Shown: piece after piece, positions 23,608 to 33,026 of the stretch
How the letters are laid out: each line of letters opens with the position of its first letter
Numbering within the stretch: position 1 is the first letter of the stretch
Source: an uncultured Planctomycetaceae bacterium
Lineage (GTDB): Bacteria > Planctomycetota > Planctomycetia > Pirellulales > UBA1268
DNA: 38,494 bases
Reading direction: 5' to 3'
Assembly: GCA_903919035.1 (NCBI GenBank)
Contig: CAIXGY010000125.1
Location: 1-38,494 of the forward strand
Made by a program: the position numbers and the translations under genes
Notes under the pieces: model-generated
Databases searched by the model: none
Told to the model about the DNA's origin: nothing
What the model saw: the letters and a program-made list of their open reading frames with translations, nothing else

Positions 23608-24560
23608 CAGTGAGCCTCCACAGTTCCGTCCACGCCGACCGTCACGACTCGGGCCGGTTGGCCGGCGACCTCGAGCCCCACGCCGCCGAGGCCGCGCACG
23701 TGCACGAGGGCGAGCCCCAGACCACCGTCGGCCCGCGCTGCCACGCAGGCCGACGAGATCCGGCCGACGACGTCACCGGCGAGCGTCACGTCCGCGCCGA
23801 TCGGGCAGGTCGCGGCGGTGCGGATGGCGACCAGCCGGCGGTTGACGTGTCCGAGGGCATCGAGTCTGGCCACGGTCTCCTGGCCAAGGTAGCAGCCTTT
23901 CGTGAAGCAGATCGCCCGGGCGTCGCGGCCCAACTCCTGAGGCAGCGTCTTGGCGTCGATGTCCTGCGGCTCCGGGCTCACGGACGCGATCCGCAGGGCA
24001 TCGACGGCGGCAGCGTCGGCCTCGGGAAGGCCCGCGGCGCGGAGCCACGCGGCGAGTCGGGCGACATCGTCGCAGTCCGTCTGGAGAAGCAGTCCACCCG
24101 GCCCGAACCAGTCGAGGGACACGACCGTGGCGTCGATGCCCGCGACCCGCAGCGGACCATGCTCGAGCAGCCCCGTCGGCGCACCACCGACCGCATGGGA
24201 TTCGAGCCATGCCCGCGCATCACCCGTCAGCAGCAGCGTGCCGCGTTCGGCGCCGACGTCCGAGACCTCGAGCTGCTCGCGAATGTGGTAGTGCTCGAGG
24301 TGCGGCCGCAGCCGATCGCCGACGCCTCCCGACGCGTCGAGCCACAGCCCCGCCTCGGTTCGCAGGATGTTGACGAGCGCGAGCACGTGCCCGCGGGCGT
24401 CGGTGAAAAAGCCCTCGACGCCCCTGCCGGGGGTGAGCCGCGAGACCGCCGCAGTCGTGAAATTGTCGATGAACCGCACGGCGTCTGGGCCGCTGACCAG
24501 CAGGGCCGAGCGACACGGCAACACGGACCAGGTGGTCGGCCGGAGGAAGGCGGCGGTCAT
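23607..24560 (-). CDS. ygfZ: Folate-binding YgfZ/GcvT-like protein
   Basis: Signature KGCYLGQETVARLDALGHVNRRLVAI; GcvT-like N-terminus VRFIDNFTTAAVSRLTPGRGVEGFFTDARGHVLALV. Confidence 0.9.
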   Translation of the reverse strand: MTAAFLRPTTWSVLPCRSALLVSGPDAVRFIDNFTTAAVSRLTPGRGVEGFFTDARGHVLALVNILRTEAGLWLDASGGVGDRLRPHLEHYHIREQLEVSDVGAERGTLLLTGDARAWLESHAVGGAPTGLLEHGPLRVAGIDATVVSLDWFGPGGLLLQTDCDDVARLAAWLRAAGLPEADAAAVDALRIASVSPEPQDIDAKTLPQELGRDARAICFTKGCYLGQETVARLDALGHVNRRLVAIRTAATCPIGADVTLAGDVVGRISSACVAARADGGLGLALVHVRGLGGVGLEVAGQPARVVTVGVDGTVEAH

Positions 24561-24879
24561 GGTGAATCCAGGGATCGAGCGTCCGGGGATGCCGATTCAG
24601 GCCCCAGGCTAGCAGCCGATCCGCGGGTCGGTCGGCCGCCGGAAAAATTTCGCAGCCGGGGCGAACGATCCGCGAACGGGCTGCGTATCTCTTTTCATCG
24701 CGACGCCACGACGGCCGGCCGGATCGCCGTGATCCGCCCCGAGCCCGCAGCGTCGCGGCATCTCACGCGTTGCTTCGTGCCGCGAAGCCCGGGCCGTTTC
24801 CGGCTGGTCACTGCGCATCCCGTGCGCCGTGGCGGGCCGGGATCGGTTCAGGCCCGCCTCGGGGCGAGGAGGTCGAGTC

Positions 24880-25491
24880 ATGGCCACCGTCGATTACCAG
24901 ACTGCCCGCCGCGAGGAATTCGACGACGACGGGGACTTGTTCGGCCCGGAGTCGCGGATCGCCGACGCCAACTTCTCCGATGCGGCACGAGCCGCCGACG
25001 AATCGGGCGGCACGGTTCCGTCCCGCGGGCGGAGCCGCCGGCTGCACCGCATCGCCGAGGTGCGTCGGCAACAGGGCGTGACGCTGCGGAATGTCGCCCG
25101 CCGGCTCGGCATGTCGCTTCCCGTGGTCCGGCGGCAGGAGGAGCCCGACTGTGACCTGCGGCTCTCCGACGTGCAGCGGTGGCAGCAGGTGCTGGACGTG
25201 CCCATCGCCGAACTCCTCGAGGAGGGCGATGGCCAGTTGTCGGGTCCCGTGCTCGAACGGTCGCGGATGGTGAAGCTCATGAAGACGGCCGCGGCGCTGC
25301 GTGAGCGCAGCGCCGGCACGCCGACGCAGCGACTCGTGGACATGCTCGTCGACCAGATCCTCGAGATCATGCCTGAACTCGCCGACGTCACGCCGTGGCA
25401 CACGGTCGGCCAGCGGCGGACACTCGACGATGTCGGAAGGACCGCCCGGACGCCCGTGCCAGAGGAATTGTTTCGCCGGCCGCTGTCGTGA
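24880..25491 (+). CDS. Helix-turn-helix (XRE-like) DNA-binding protein
   Basis: HRIAEVRRQQGVTLRNVARRLGMSLPVVRRQEEPDCDLRLSDVQRWQQVLDVPIAELL resembles an XRE HTH; acidic N-terminus. Confidence 0.7.
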   Translation: MATVDYQTARREEFDDDGDLFGPESRIADANFSDAARAADESGGTVPSRGRSRRLHRIAEVRRQQGVTLRNVARRLGMSLPVVRRQEEPDCDLRLSDVQRWQQVLDVPIAELLEEGDGQLSGPVLERSRMVKLMKTAAALRERSAGTPTQRLVDMLVDQILEIMPELADVTPWHTVGQRRTLDDVGRTARTPVPEELFRRPLS

Positions 25492-25494
25492 TGC

Positions 25495-25710
25495 GTGTGG
25501 GCGGGGCGGGCGCCGACCGAGTTCGACTTGTTGACCGGAAGTGGGGCGTTTACGATCCTGCCGACGCGGCGATCGCCTGCCACCGATACGGGAGGCGACG
25601 TCCTGCAGCGTGCGGAGGTGGTCGTGTTCTCGTTCGTCGGCGTGCTCGGCATCACGCTCGCTCTGTTCTTCGTCGTGGCCCTCACGGCCCGCCTGATCCT
25701 GGGTCGCTGA
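25495..25710 (+). CDS. Small putative single-TM protein (start uncertain)
   Basis: C-terminal hydrophobic VVVFSFVGVLGITLALFFVVALTARLILGR; the actual start may be an internal GTG near 25600-25620. Confidence 0.35.
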   Translation: MWAGRAPTEFDLLTGSGAFTILPTRRSPATDTGGDVLQRAEVVVFSFVGVLGITLALFFVVALTARLILGR

Positions 25711-26089
25711 CCTCGCGCAGCCGGTATCCGGGCCCGCCGACCGCCCCGCGGAGCAGGCCGCCGACGACCGTGCCCAGGCCGCCCACGAAAACGATCCAGG
25801 CGGCCACCACGACGCCGGGGAAGTCACGGAGCCAGATTTTCTCCGGAGGCTCCGCGCTGCGGGGCACCTTGCGTTGCACCGGGCCCGTCCCACCGGATTG
25901 CCGCCTCATGTCCGACCGGAAGCGATCCCACTCCTGTTGGACGAGCGGATCATCCAGGCTCGTCAGCCGCTCCGCCCGCCACCGCAGGAAGGCGACCGGT
26001 GGCAGCACCACCAGCGCGGTCCAGGCGACCACGAACGGGATCATCAGGGCTGCGACACGGGGGCCGCGACGGGATGTGGTGCGTGGCAT
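25682..26089 (-). CDS. Putative two-TM membrane protein
   Basis: 135 aa; hydrophobic segments VAALMIPFVVAWTALVVLPPVAFL and VVVAAWIVFVGGLGTVVGGLL. Confidence 0.55.
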   Translation of the reverse strand: MPRTTSRRGPRVAALMIPFVVAWTALVVLPPVAFLRWRAERLTSLDDPLVQQEWDRFRSDMRRQSGGTGPVQRKVPRSAEPPEKIWLRDFPGVVVAAWIVFVGGLGTVVGGLLRGAVGGPGYRLREVSDPGSGGP

Positions 26090-26235
26090 GAGGTTCCAGG
26101 TGCGGCCGGCCCAGACGGCCCGGGCAGCCCAAGCCTCCCAGGGGTTCTTCAGTCTGGCATCGGCAGCGGGCTCCTGCTACCGTCCCGCCCCCACGGACCC
26201 GCACGGCGGGCCGCGATCGCTTCGGAGTTCCAGTC

Positions 26236-27408
26236 GTGTCGAGCGACCTCCTGTCACCCTTCCGGGTCGTGTGTGTGGCCGCCGCGCTCGCGGCCCTGAC
26301 CGCAGGCGACGTAGTCGCTGACGGCGGTTGGCTCCCGGCGTCGTGGTTTGCCGCGTCCGGCGGCGACGCCACGGCGATGTTTCCGCTCGCGGAAAAAGAC
26401 GGCCCGTGGCTCGTGCTCGCCACCACGTTCCGGGGCGACGCAGCCCGCGACGAAGCCCGCCGGCTGGCCCACGAACTCCGCGATCGGCACGGCTTCCGCG
26501 CGTACACCCACGAGAAGGCGTTCGACTTCACGGGCCGCCAGCCCGGCGCCGGCCTCAACCCCGACGGCACGCGCAAGACCATGCGCTACGCCAACGCGAA
26601 GCAGGTGATCGAGGTGGCGGTGCTCGTGGGCGACTTCTCGTCCTGCGAGGACCCCCGCGGCCAGAAGACTCTCCAGAAGATCAAGGGCCTCAAGCCCGCC
26701 GCCCTCGGGGGCGCGACCGCGAAGGGGAACCTGGTCTCCGAGTTTCTGCAGGCCAATCGCGACCACCTCGCCGCCGCTGCCACCGCCGCGAAGCCGCCGC
26801 TGGCTGCGGCGATGCTGATTCCCAATCCGCTGCTACCAGCAGATTATTTCGCGCGGCAGGAGGTCGATTCGTTCGTGCAGGAGATGAACGCCGAGGTCGA
26901 ACACAGCTTGCTCGATTGCCCGGCCCGCTACACGGTGCGGGTTGCCACGTTCTCCGGATCCGGAACCTTCGACGCCCCGGCCGACGGTCAGACCGGGAAT
27001 TCGACCGGCAGCCTCGTCGATCCGTCGCGATTGATCGACATGCTGCGCGGCACCGGCTGGCGCGATCCGCAGGTGCGCGGCGTCGCCGGCGAGAGCCGGC
27101 TCGTCGAGGCCGCCGACAAGGCCCACCGACTCACCGAGGCGCTGCGGCGGGCGGGCTGGCAGGCCTGGGAATTTCACGACCGAGACTCGAGCATCGTCTG
27201 CGTGGGGGGCATCGAGGCGCTCACCGTGCCACAGGCCGGCGGCGGACAGGCCGTGAATCCGGAGATTTCCCGGATCGTCGCGTCCCTCGGTCCGGATCCG
27301 GCGGCACTGGCGTCGGGGCGTGTCGTGCCCCGTTCGTTCGAGGGCATCATGCTCGACGTGCAGCCGAAGCCCATCGACGTGCCGCGCGGGCCGACGCGAC
27401 GGCGATGA
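26236..27408 (+). CDS. Secreted hypothetical protein
   Basis: 390 aa; signal-like VVCVAAALAALTAGDVVADGG; long uninterrupted frame with ordered alpha/beta composition. Confidence 0.65.
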   Translation: MSSDLLSPFRVVCVAAALAALTAGDVVADGGWLPASWFAASGGDATAMFPLAEKDGPWLVLATTFRGDAARDEARRLAHELRDRHGFRAYTHEKAFDFTGRQPGAGLNPDGTRKTMRYANAKQVIEVAVLVGDFSSCEDPRGQKTLQKIKGLKPAALGGATAKGNLVSEFLQANRDHLAAAATAAKPPLAAAMLIPNPLLPADYFARQEVDSFVQEMNAEVEHSLLDCPARYTVRVATFSGSGTFDAPADGQTGNSTGSLVDPSRLIDMLRGTGWRDPQVRGVAGESRLVEAADKAHRLTEALRRAGWQAWEFHDRDSSIVCVGGIEALTVPQAGGGQAVNPEISRIVASLGPDPAALASGRVVPRSFEGIMLDVQPKPIDVPRGPTRRR

Positions 27409-27513
27409 CCCGCCGGCGTGCGATGCGGCACATGGCCTGTGGGCCCCTGCCGGCGCGGCTGGTCGGCCGCGGCGGAGGTTCTGCAGCCGCGTGTGGTGCG
27501 TTACAACGATGGC

Positions 27514-28197
27514 GTGAGTTCCATCCCTTCGACCGCGGCCTCGGCCGTCCTCGTGCTCGGCACCACGAACGCGGGGAAGGTCCGGGAACTCGTCGCCCTG
27601 CTCGGGCCCCACGGGATTGCATGCCGATCGCTGCGTGAGGTCGAGGGGGCCGTCGAGGTCGAGGAGACCGGGGCGACGTTCGCCGAGAACGCCGCCCTCA
27701 AGGCGACCCAGCAAGCGCTGGCGCTCGAGGCGTGGGTGCTCGCGGAGGACAGCGGACTGGTGGTGCCCGCGCTTGGTGGCGCTCCCGGAGTGCTCTCGGC
27801 ACGCTTCTCGGGGCCGGCCCCACCCGACGCAACGCAGAGCGTCGACGAGCGCAACAATGCGCTGTTGCTCGAGCGCATGGCGTCCTTCTCAGGCCGTGAC
27901 CGGGTTGCTCACTACGCCTGTCATGCCGCCCTGGCCGATCCGGCCGGCAGGGTGGTCGCCGTCGCCGCGGGCACGTGTCACGGGTCGATCGCCCCGCTGC
28001 GTCGGGGCTGCGGTGGCTTCGGCTACGACCCCTTGTTCGTGGTGGCCGAGTACGGGCGGACGTTCGGTGAAATTCCGGCCGCCGTGAAGGCGGTCATCAG
28101 TCATCGGGCTCGGGCGCTGCGGGCGATGCTGCCCGCGATCGTGCGGGAACTTCAGGGCGCGAGGCCGGCCATGTCGTCGGAGCATGGCACCGCGTAA
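27514..28197 (+). CDS. rdgB: Non-canonical purine NTP pyrophosphatase (RdgB/HAM1)
   Basis: LGTTNAGKVRELVALL, EETGATFAENAALKA, AEDSGLVVPALGGAPGVLSARFSG, GGFGYDPLFVV, SHRARALRAM; probable GTG start at 27514. Confidence 0.93.
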   Translation: MSSIPSTAASAVLVLGTTNAGKVRELVALLGPHGIACRSLREVEGAVEVEETGATFAENAALKATQQALALEAWVLAEDSGLVVPALGGAPGVLSARFSGPAPPDATQSVDERNNALLLERMASFSGRDRVAHYACHAALADPAGRVVAVAAGTCHGSIAPLRRGCGGFGYDPLFVVAEYGRTFGEIPAAVKAVISHRARALRAMLPAIVRELQGARPAMSSEHGTA

Positions 28198-28237
28198 ACT
28201 TCAACCCGCCGTGTCCGTCCCCCGCGAAAAGCCATCC

Positions 28238-29290
28238 ATGAATCACCTCCATCGATGGACCATGCTCGTGGTCCTCTGTCTGACCGCGGTCGCCGGTGTT
28301 CGGGCGCTGGATGCGGCCGGCGACGCCAACCCCACGGATGTCGTGGCCACCGTGGGGGACACGCCGATTTTTCGTTCCGAGCTCGACGAGGTGCTGCGTC
28401 GCTCCGCCGGATCGACGATTCCCGGACTCCCGGACCCGGGGCCAGGACCGGGAGCCAACGCCGACAAGCGAATCTGGCTCGAGGCGCTGGCGATCGAGCA
28501 ACTCATCGATTCCCGTCTGCTGCGTGCCGAGATCGAAAAGGAACAGATCACCGTCGGTCGGCTCGACGTTGAGACCCGGCTCGAGCAACTCAAGAAGCAG
28601 GTGGCGGCCCGCGGGCTGGAATGGCAGGCCTTCCTCAAGCAGTCGGGCCGCGAGGAGCGTGCCGTTCGGGAACAGGTCGAACTCGAGATCGCCCTCGACC
28701 GGCTGGTGCGCCCCAAATTGACGCCGGCGGCGCTGGCCGCGGGCCTGGAGCGGCATCGGCGGGAACTCGACGGCACGCGGCTGCGGGTCAGTCACATCCT
28801 GCTGCGGCCGGACGCGGCCCTCGGCGAGGAGGGGATCGCCGCCATGACCGCCCGCGCGGCCACGATCCGCCGGGAAATCGTGCAGGGACTGCTCTCCTTC
28901 GCGGATGCGGCGAAAAGGTATTCGGCCGGCCCGAGCCGTCTCGACGGCGGCGATCTGGGCTGGCTGTCCCGCGACACGTCGTTCGTCGAGGGCTTCGCCC
29001 AGCAGGCTTTCAATCTCGCCAAGGGAGACGTCTCCAAACCGTTCACGACCCCGTTCGGCGTACACCTTCTGCAGGTCACCGACGTCGAGCCGGGTCGGAT
29101 CGGCGTCGAGACGCTGCGTCCCAAGCTCGAGTCGTTGCTTGCCGCCAACCTGCTCCGAGAGACGATCGCGCGGCTGCGGGCGGCCACGCCCGTCACGTTT
29201 GCGGCCGGGATCGCCCACTTCGATCCGGCCACGCCGGCGTCCGGCGACCGGCCCCGGCGGATCGTGGTGGGTGACGCGTCGGCACCATGA
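28238..29290 (+). CDS. PpiC/SurA-type peptidyl-prolyl cis-trans isomerase
   Basis: Signal-like MNHLHRWTMLVVLCLTAVAGVRA; parvulin core LRVSHILLRPD...FADAAKRYSAGPSRLDGGDLGWLSRDTSFVEGFAQQAFNLAKGDVSKPFTTPFGVHLLQV. Confidence 0.9.
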   Translation: MNHLHRWTMLVVLCLTAVAGVRALDAAGDANPTDVVATVGDTPIFRSELDEVLRRSAGSTIPGLPDPGPGPGANADKRIWLEALAIEQLIDSRLLRAEIEKEQITVGRLDVETRLEQLKKQVAARGLEWQAFLKQSGREERAVREQVELEIALDRLVRPKLTPAALAAGLERHRRELDGTRLRVSHILLRPDAALGEEGIAAMTARAATIRREIVQGLLSFADAAKRYSAGPSRLDGGDLGWLSRDTSFVEGFAQQAFNLAKGDVSKPFTTPFGVHLLQVTDVEPGRIGVETLRPKLESLLAANLLRETIARLRAATPVTFAAGIAHFDPATPASGDRPRRIVVGDASAP

Positions 29291-29437
29291 CCGGGGGCGG
29301 CCTGGGGCCCGTTCACGCCTGCGGTAACGTGGTTCTTCGGCGGTCGATGGGCCCCGGCACCGGCGGCTGGCTCGGATTGCGGCGGTTCCGCGGGGCCGCT
29401 ACGCTCCCCGCCCTCGCGTACCGGTGTCGGAGCCCGC

Positions 29438-29932
29438 ATGAGAATACGGTCCGGCCTGCTCGTGGCCTGCATGGTCGTGGTGCCGCTGATCGCGATGTTT
29501 TCGCACCGTCTGCCTCCTGGCACGCGGGCCGCGATCGTGGACTTTCTGCGGCGGCCCCCCAGGCTCGACCCGGTGCGTCCCGTGCCCGGTGCCGTGGCGG
29601 TGCAACCGCCGGTGGCGACGACACCGGCCGCGTCGGCACCGGCTCAGCACGTCGTGCCCGTGGTCGCGATGTCCACGGTTTCCGAGTCCGACACGTCGGC
29701 CTGGCAGCGGTTGCGCACGCTGGGAGCCGTGGCGCTCGACTGCCGGCCGCTGCAGGGCGGGACCGGTCACGTCGCCACGTGCCGCGTGCCGGTCGACGCC
29801 GCCGGCCAACTCGAGCGGGTTTTTCAGGCCACGGGACCGGACTCGACGGCCGCGATGGACAACCTGCTGCGGGAAGTGGTGGCCTGGCGGCAGGGGGCGA
29901 GCGATGCCGCGCGGGGTTTGCTCCACCTGTGA
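29438..29932 (+). CDS. Hypothetical protein with N-terminal membrane anchor
   Basis: 164 aa; MRIRSGLLVACMVVVPLIAMF; structured C-terminal region; syntenic spacing before scpB. Confidence 0.6.
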   Translation: MRIRSGLLVACMVVVPLIAMFSHRLPPGTRAAIVDFLRRPPRLDPVRPVPGAVAVQPPVATTPAASAPAQHVVPVVAMSTVSESDTSAWQRLRTLGAVALDCRPLQGGTGHVATCRVPVDAAGQLERVFQATGPDSTAAMDNLLREVVAWRQGASDAARGLLHL

Positions 29933-29998
29933 GACCGCTCGTCCTCGCCCGGGTTTGCGAAGCGTGCGGCTGCGGTCTCCTGCCGGGAAACTGATGCC

Positions 29999-30766
29999 AT
30001 GCCGGCTCGCGGTCGCTCGGTGACGCAACTCGGCGTCTGCCTGGACAGGATCCACGGCCTGGCGTCGGCTGCGCCCGGGTTGCCGCGGCGCCGATCCCCG
30101 GAGTCCTGGCGCCGGCGCGGACTGTGCGGCGATCATGCTGCCGGAGTCGAGCCATCGTCGCCGGTGTCGGCGGTGGATCCCGATCCCCCGCACGTGCGCA
30201 GCGACGAAGTCGCCCGTGTCGAGGCCGCGTTGTTTCTCGCCCGTGAGCCGGTGTCGGCCCGCCGGCTGGCCAAACTGGCCCGCGTGGCGGATGGCACACG
30301 GGCCCGGGCGCTGGTGTTGGAGCTCCGGCAGATGCAGGACGCCGCAGGATCGGCGATGCGAGTCGAGCAGATTGCCGGGGGGTTTCAGGTGCTCACACGC
30401 ACGTCGTTCGGCCCGTGGGTGCGGCGGTTGGCGTCGGGATCAGCGCGCGGCCGGCTGACCACGGCCGCCCTCGAGACGCTGGCCATCGTCGCCTATCGGC
30501 AGCCGGTCACCCGGGCCGAGGTCGAGTCGATCCGGGGCGTGGGCAGCGAGGAGATGCTGCGGCAACTCATGGAACGGGATCTGGTCGCCATCGGGGGGCG
30601 GGTCGAGGAACTCGGCCGGCCCAACGTCTATGTGACCACGCGGCACTTCCTCGCCGCATTCGGCCTGGCGCGGCTCGAGGACCTCCCGCCGATCGAGTCC
30701 CTCCTGGATCGACCGGAGGCCGGGAAGGCCTCTGCTCCTGCGGCGGAGGGCTCCGGAGACGGCTGA
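29999..30766 (+). CDS. scpB: Segregation and condensation protein B
   Basis: RVEAALFLAREPVSARRLAKLA, RLTTAALETLAIVAYRQPVTRAEVESIRGVGSEEMLRQLMERDLVAIGGRVEELGRPNVYVTTRHFLAAFGL; exact start uncertain. Confidence 0.92.
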   Translation: MPARGRSVTQLGVCLDRIHGLASAAPGLPRRRSPESWRRRGLCGDHAAGVEPSSPVSAVDPDPPHVRSDEVARVEAALFLAREPVSARRLAKLARVADGTRARALVLELRQMQDAAGSAMRVEQIAGGFQVLTRTSFGPWVRRLASGSARGRLTTAALETLAIVAYRQPVTRAEVESIRGVGSEEMLRQLMERDLVAIGGRVEELGRPNVYVTTRHFLAAFGLARLEDLPPIESLLDRPEAGKASAPAAEGSGDG

Positions 30767-30933
30767 CCAGCGCCGGCCTTCGTCCGCTCCGTGGGCCCCG
30801 GCGCGTTCCGCCCGGCGATGGCATGGGGTGGCGGCCGAAATTTTTTTGCTGATGATTGGACGGCGTGCGGCCGATCGGGTACAGATTTCGGCCGAGGTTC
30901 ACCCGCGTCGTTCTCTCCGAGGAGGTCTTTGCC

Positions 30934-31341
30934 GTGACGATCGTTTCCAGTGAACGGGGGCATGTGGATGCCTTGGACGCCGACGTCTTCTCGTGGAGCG
31001 AGCTCCCCGAACTGCTGGCGGCCGAGGATCTGTTCTCGTCCCTGAACCGTGGCGCGGTCGCCCGAGGTGAGGATGACGACGACTTCGACGACGACGAGGA
31101 CGACGGCGACGACGATCTGGAAGACGACGAAGACGACGACGAGGACGACGACGAGCTCGAAGAAGACGAGGAGTGGGAGGAGGTCGAGGACGAGGACGAA
31201 GACGAGGAGTCGGACGACGACGACGAAGACGAGTCCGACGAGGACGGCGACGAGGATGAAGAGGATGAGGAGTGGGAAGACGACGAGGAGTGGGAAGACG
31301 ATGACGAGGACGAGGACGAGGACGACGAAGACGATGAATGA
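30934..31341 (+). CDS. Small protein with about 90-residue poly-Asp/Glu tail
   Basis: GTG start at 30934 preceded by a strong Shine-Dalgarno (cgAGGAGGtctttgccGTG); 45-aa ordinary N-terminus then an almost exclusively D/E tail. Confidence 0.7.
   Translation: MTIVSSERGHVDALDADVFSWSELPELLAAEDLFSSLNRGAVARGEDDDDFDDDEDDGDDDLEDDEDDDEDDDELEEDEEWEEVEDEDEDEESDDDDEDESDEDGDEDEEDEEWEDDEEWEDDDEDEDEDDEDDE
31071..31338 (+). repeat. Low-complexity GAC/GAG (GAY/GAR) codon tract encoding the acidic tail
   Basis: Continuous degenerate GAC/GAG/GAA/GAT trinucleotide tract. Confidence 0.85.
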
Positions 31342-31356
31342 CACCGTCGGCGTCGG

Positions 31357-32712
31357 TCAGCGCGGCTCCTCGGCAGCATCCTGAAGGCTGACGCGGAGCA
31401 TCGTTCCGCCGCGATCCACGTCGAGCGCGAGAGACGAGGACGCATTCCTCATCCGCCCCAGAAAATTATCGTGGTCCTCGACGGGCGATCCGTCGATCGC
31501 CACGACCCGGTCGCCGACGAGCAGTCCGGCAACGGCCGCCGGTGAATCGGGATTCACGCGCACGATCACGGGCGTCGCCGGTTCGCCGGGATCGACGCGA
31601 GTTCCCAGGCCCCAGCGGCCCCGCGGTGTTCCCGGGGCGAACTGGACCGACGATTCGAGCAGTCGCTTGGAGGCGTCCGATTCGTTGCGGCACGCCGCGC
31701 GGAACGTCAGTGCTTGAAGCGGGGCTGCGGCGATCTCGCTGACGAACCCGAGCGTGAGCCGGGCCACCGGCTCGATGCCGTCGAGGTTCACGAGATGCAT
31801 GTCGTCGCTGGGACGGTGATACTGGTCGTGCAGTCCGGTGTGGAACATCACCGTGGGCACGCCCGCGGCGATGAATGGATAGTGATCCGAGTCGTCTTCG
31901 ATCTTCCAGACGAATGCCAGGGTCAACCCGGCGGCGGTGGCAGGATCGCTGTTCACCCGTGTGACCCGCGACCGCAGTCCGGAGGCGGTGCGCGTGCCGT
32001 AGACCTCGACCCGCCGGCCGCGCAAGCGGCCGATCATGTCGAGATTCACCGAGAACACGGTCTTCGCACCGGCGATCGCCGCCGGTCTCACCCGCAGGAA
32101 ATGCCGCGACCCGAGCAGGCCCTGCTCCTCGCCGTCCCAGAATGCCACGAGGATCGGCCGCGGCAGCGGCGGATCGAGGAGGGAAAGGGCCTCGGCCACC
32201 TCGAGCAGGCCAGCCACGCCGGAGGCGTTGTCGTCGGCGCCGTTGTGGACGAAGCCGAACGGGCCGTAACTGGTGGCGGCCGTGCCGTAGCCGACGTGGT
32301 CGTAATGCGCCCCGATGACGACCAATTCGTCGGCCAGCGTCGGATCGCCGCCAGGGATGACCGCGAGGATGTTGCGCATCGAGCCGAAGGACTGAAAAAA
32401 TCCTCCGGCATCGCCGGCTGGCTTCACGGGCAGTCGTTCGAGTTGCTCGACGATGTAGGCGGCCGCGGCCCGACCGCCGCGACTGCCCCCCTCGCGGCCC
32501 TCGAACGAATCGTCGGCGAGGATGCCAATGTGCCGGCCCGCATCGGCGGCCCGGATGCTCCGGCCGGTGCGGGCCAAGAGATCCGCGCCGCGTGCTCTCC
32601 CCAGGGATACGAGTGCGCACGCCACCGCGAGGAAGGCCAGACACGCCACCCCGTCGCGCCACCGTGTCAGGGTGGCAGGCGCCGATGGCTGTTCGAAGTG
32701 CGCCCGTCTCAC
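31357..32712 (-). CDS. M28-family metallopeptidase with C-terminal PDZ domain, secreted or membrane-anchored
   Basis: ELVVIGAHYDHVGYG, NGADDNASGVAGLLEVAEAL, VAFWDGEEQGLLGSRHFL, DDSDHYPFIAAGVPTVMFHTGLHDQYHRPSDD; PDZ-like VIVRVNPDSPAAVAGLLVGDRVVAIDGSPV. Likely GTG start at 32712. Confidence 0.9.
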   Translation of the reverse strand: MRRAHFEQPSAPATLTRWRDGVACLAFLAVACALVSLGRARGADLLARTGRSIRAADAGRHIGILADDSFEGREGGSRGGRAAAAYIVEQLERLPVKPAGDAGGFFQSFGSMRNILAVIPGGDPTLADELVVIGAHYDHVGYGTAATSYGPFGFVHNGADDNASGVAGLLEVAEALSLLDPPLPRPILVAFWDGEEQGLLGSRHFLRVRPAAIAGAKTVFSVNLDMIGRLRGRRVEVYGTRTASGLRSRVTRVNSDPATAAGLTLAFVWKIEDDSDHYPFIAAGVPTVMFHTGLHDQYHRPSDDMHLVNLDGIEPVARLTLGFVSEIAAAPLQALTFRAACRNESDASKRLLESSVQFAPGTPRGRWGLGTRVDPGEPATPVIVRVNPDSPAAVAGLLVGDRVVAIDGSPVEDHDNFLGRMRNASSSLALDVDRGGTMLRVSLQDAAEEPR

Positions 32713-32936
32713 GGCTTGGTTTCCTCTCGGGGCGTGGCAGTCGGGGGTGCCGCAGTCGGGTGCGCGGCGGGTTCGGTCCGCACGGCGGCAGTGTAGGTGT
32801 CGGGCACGGTCGCGCGTCCAGGCCGTGATCGCGGGGATGTCGGTCACGGGTCGCGCGGGCTCGCGGCAGCGACTTCGGGCGACCCGCGGCGGCGTCCTTG
32901 CGGACGCACCGGTTCGTGGCGAGAATGCCATCGTCC

Positions 32937-33026
32937 GGAGAGGTGGCAGAGCGGTCGAATGCGCGTCTTTGCTAAAGACGTGTCCGGTCAAAAGCTGGAC
33001 CGCGGGTTCGAATCCCGCCCTCTCCG
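32937..33026 (+). tRNA. tRNA-Ser (anticodon GCT)
   Basis: Acceptor GGAGAGG/CCTCTCC, anticodon arm CGTCT-TTGCTAA-AGACG, long variable arm gtccggtcaaaagctggac, T arm CGGG-TTCGAAT-CCCG; 3' CCA not encoded. Confidence 0.96.

Noticed and set aside
31071-31338. Possible CRISPR or tandem-repeat array
   Set aside because: Trinucleotide-biased coding low complexity (Asp/Glu codons), no spacer/repeat periodicity.
30567-31445. Minus-strand poly-Ser ORF opposite the acidic protein
   Set aside because: Ser-run is simply the antisense of the GAC/GAG tract; the sense frame has a good Shine-Dalgarno.
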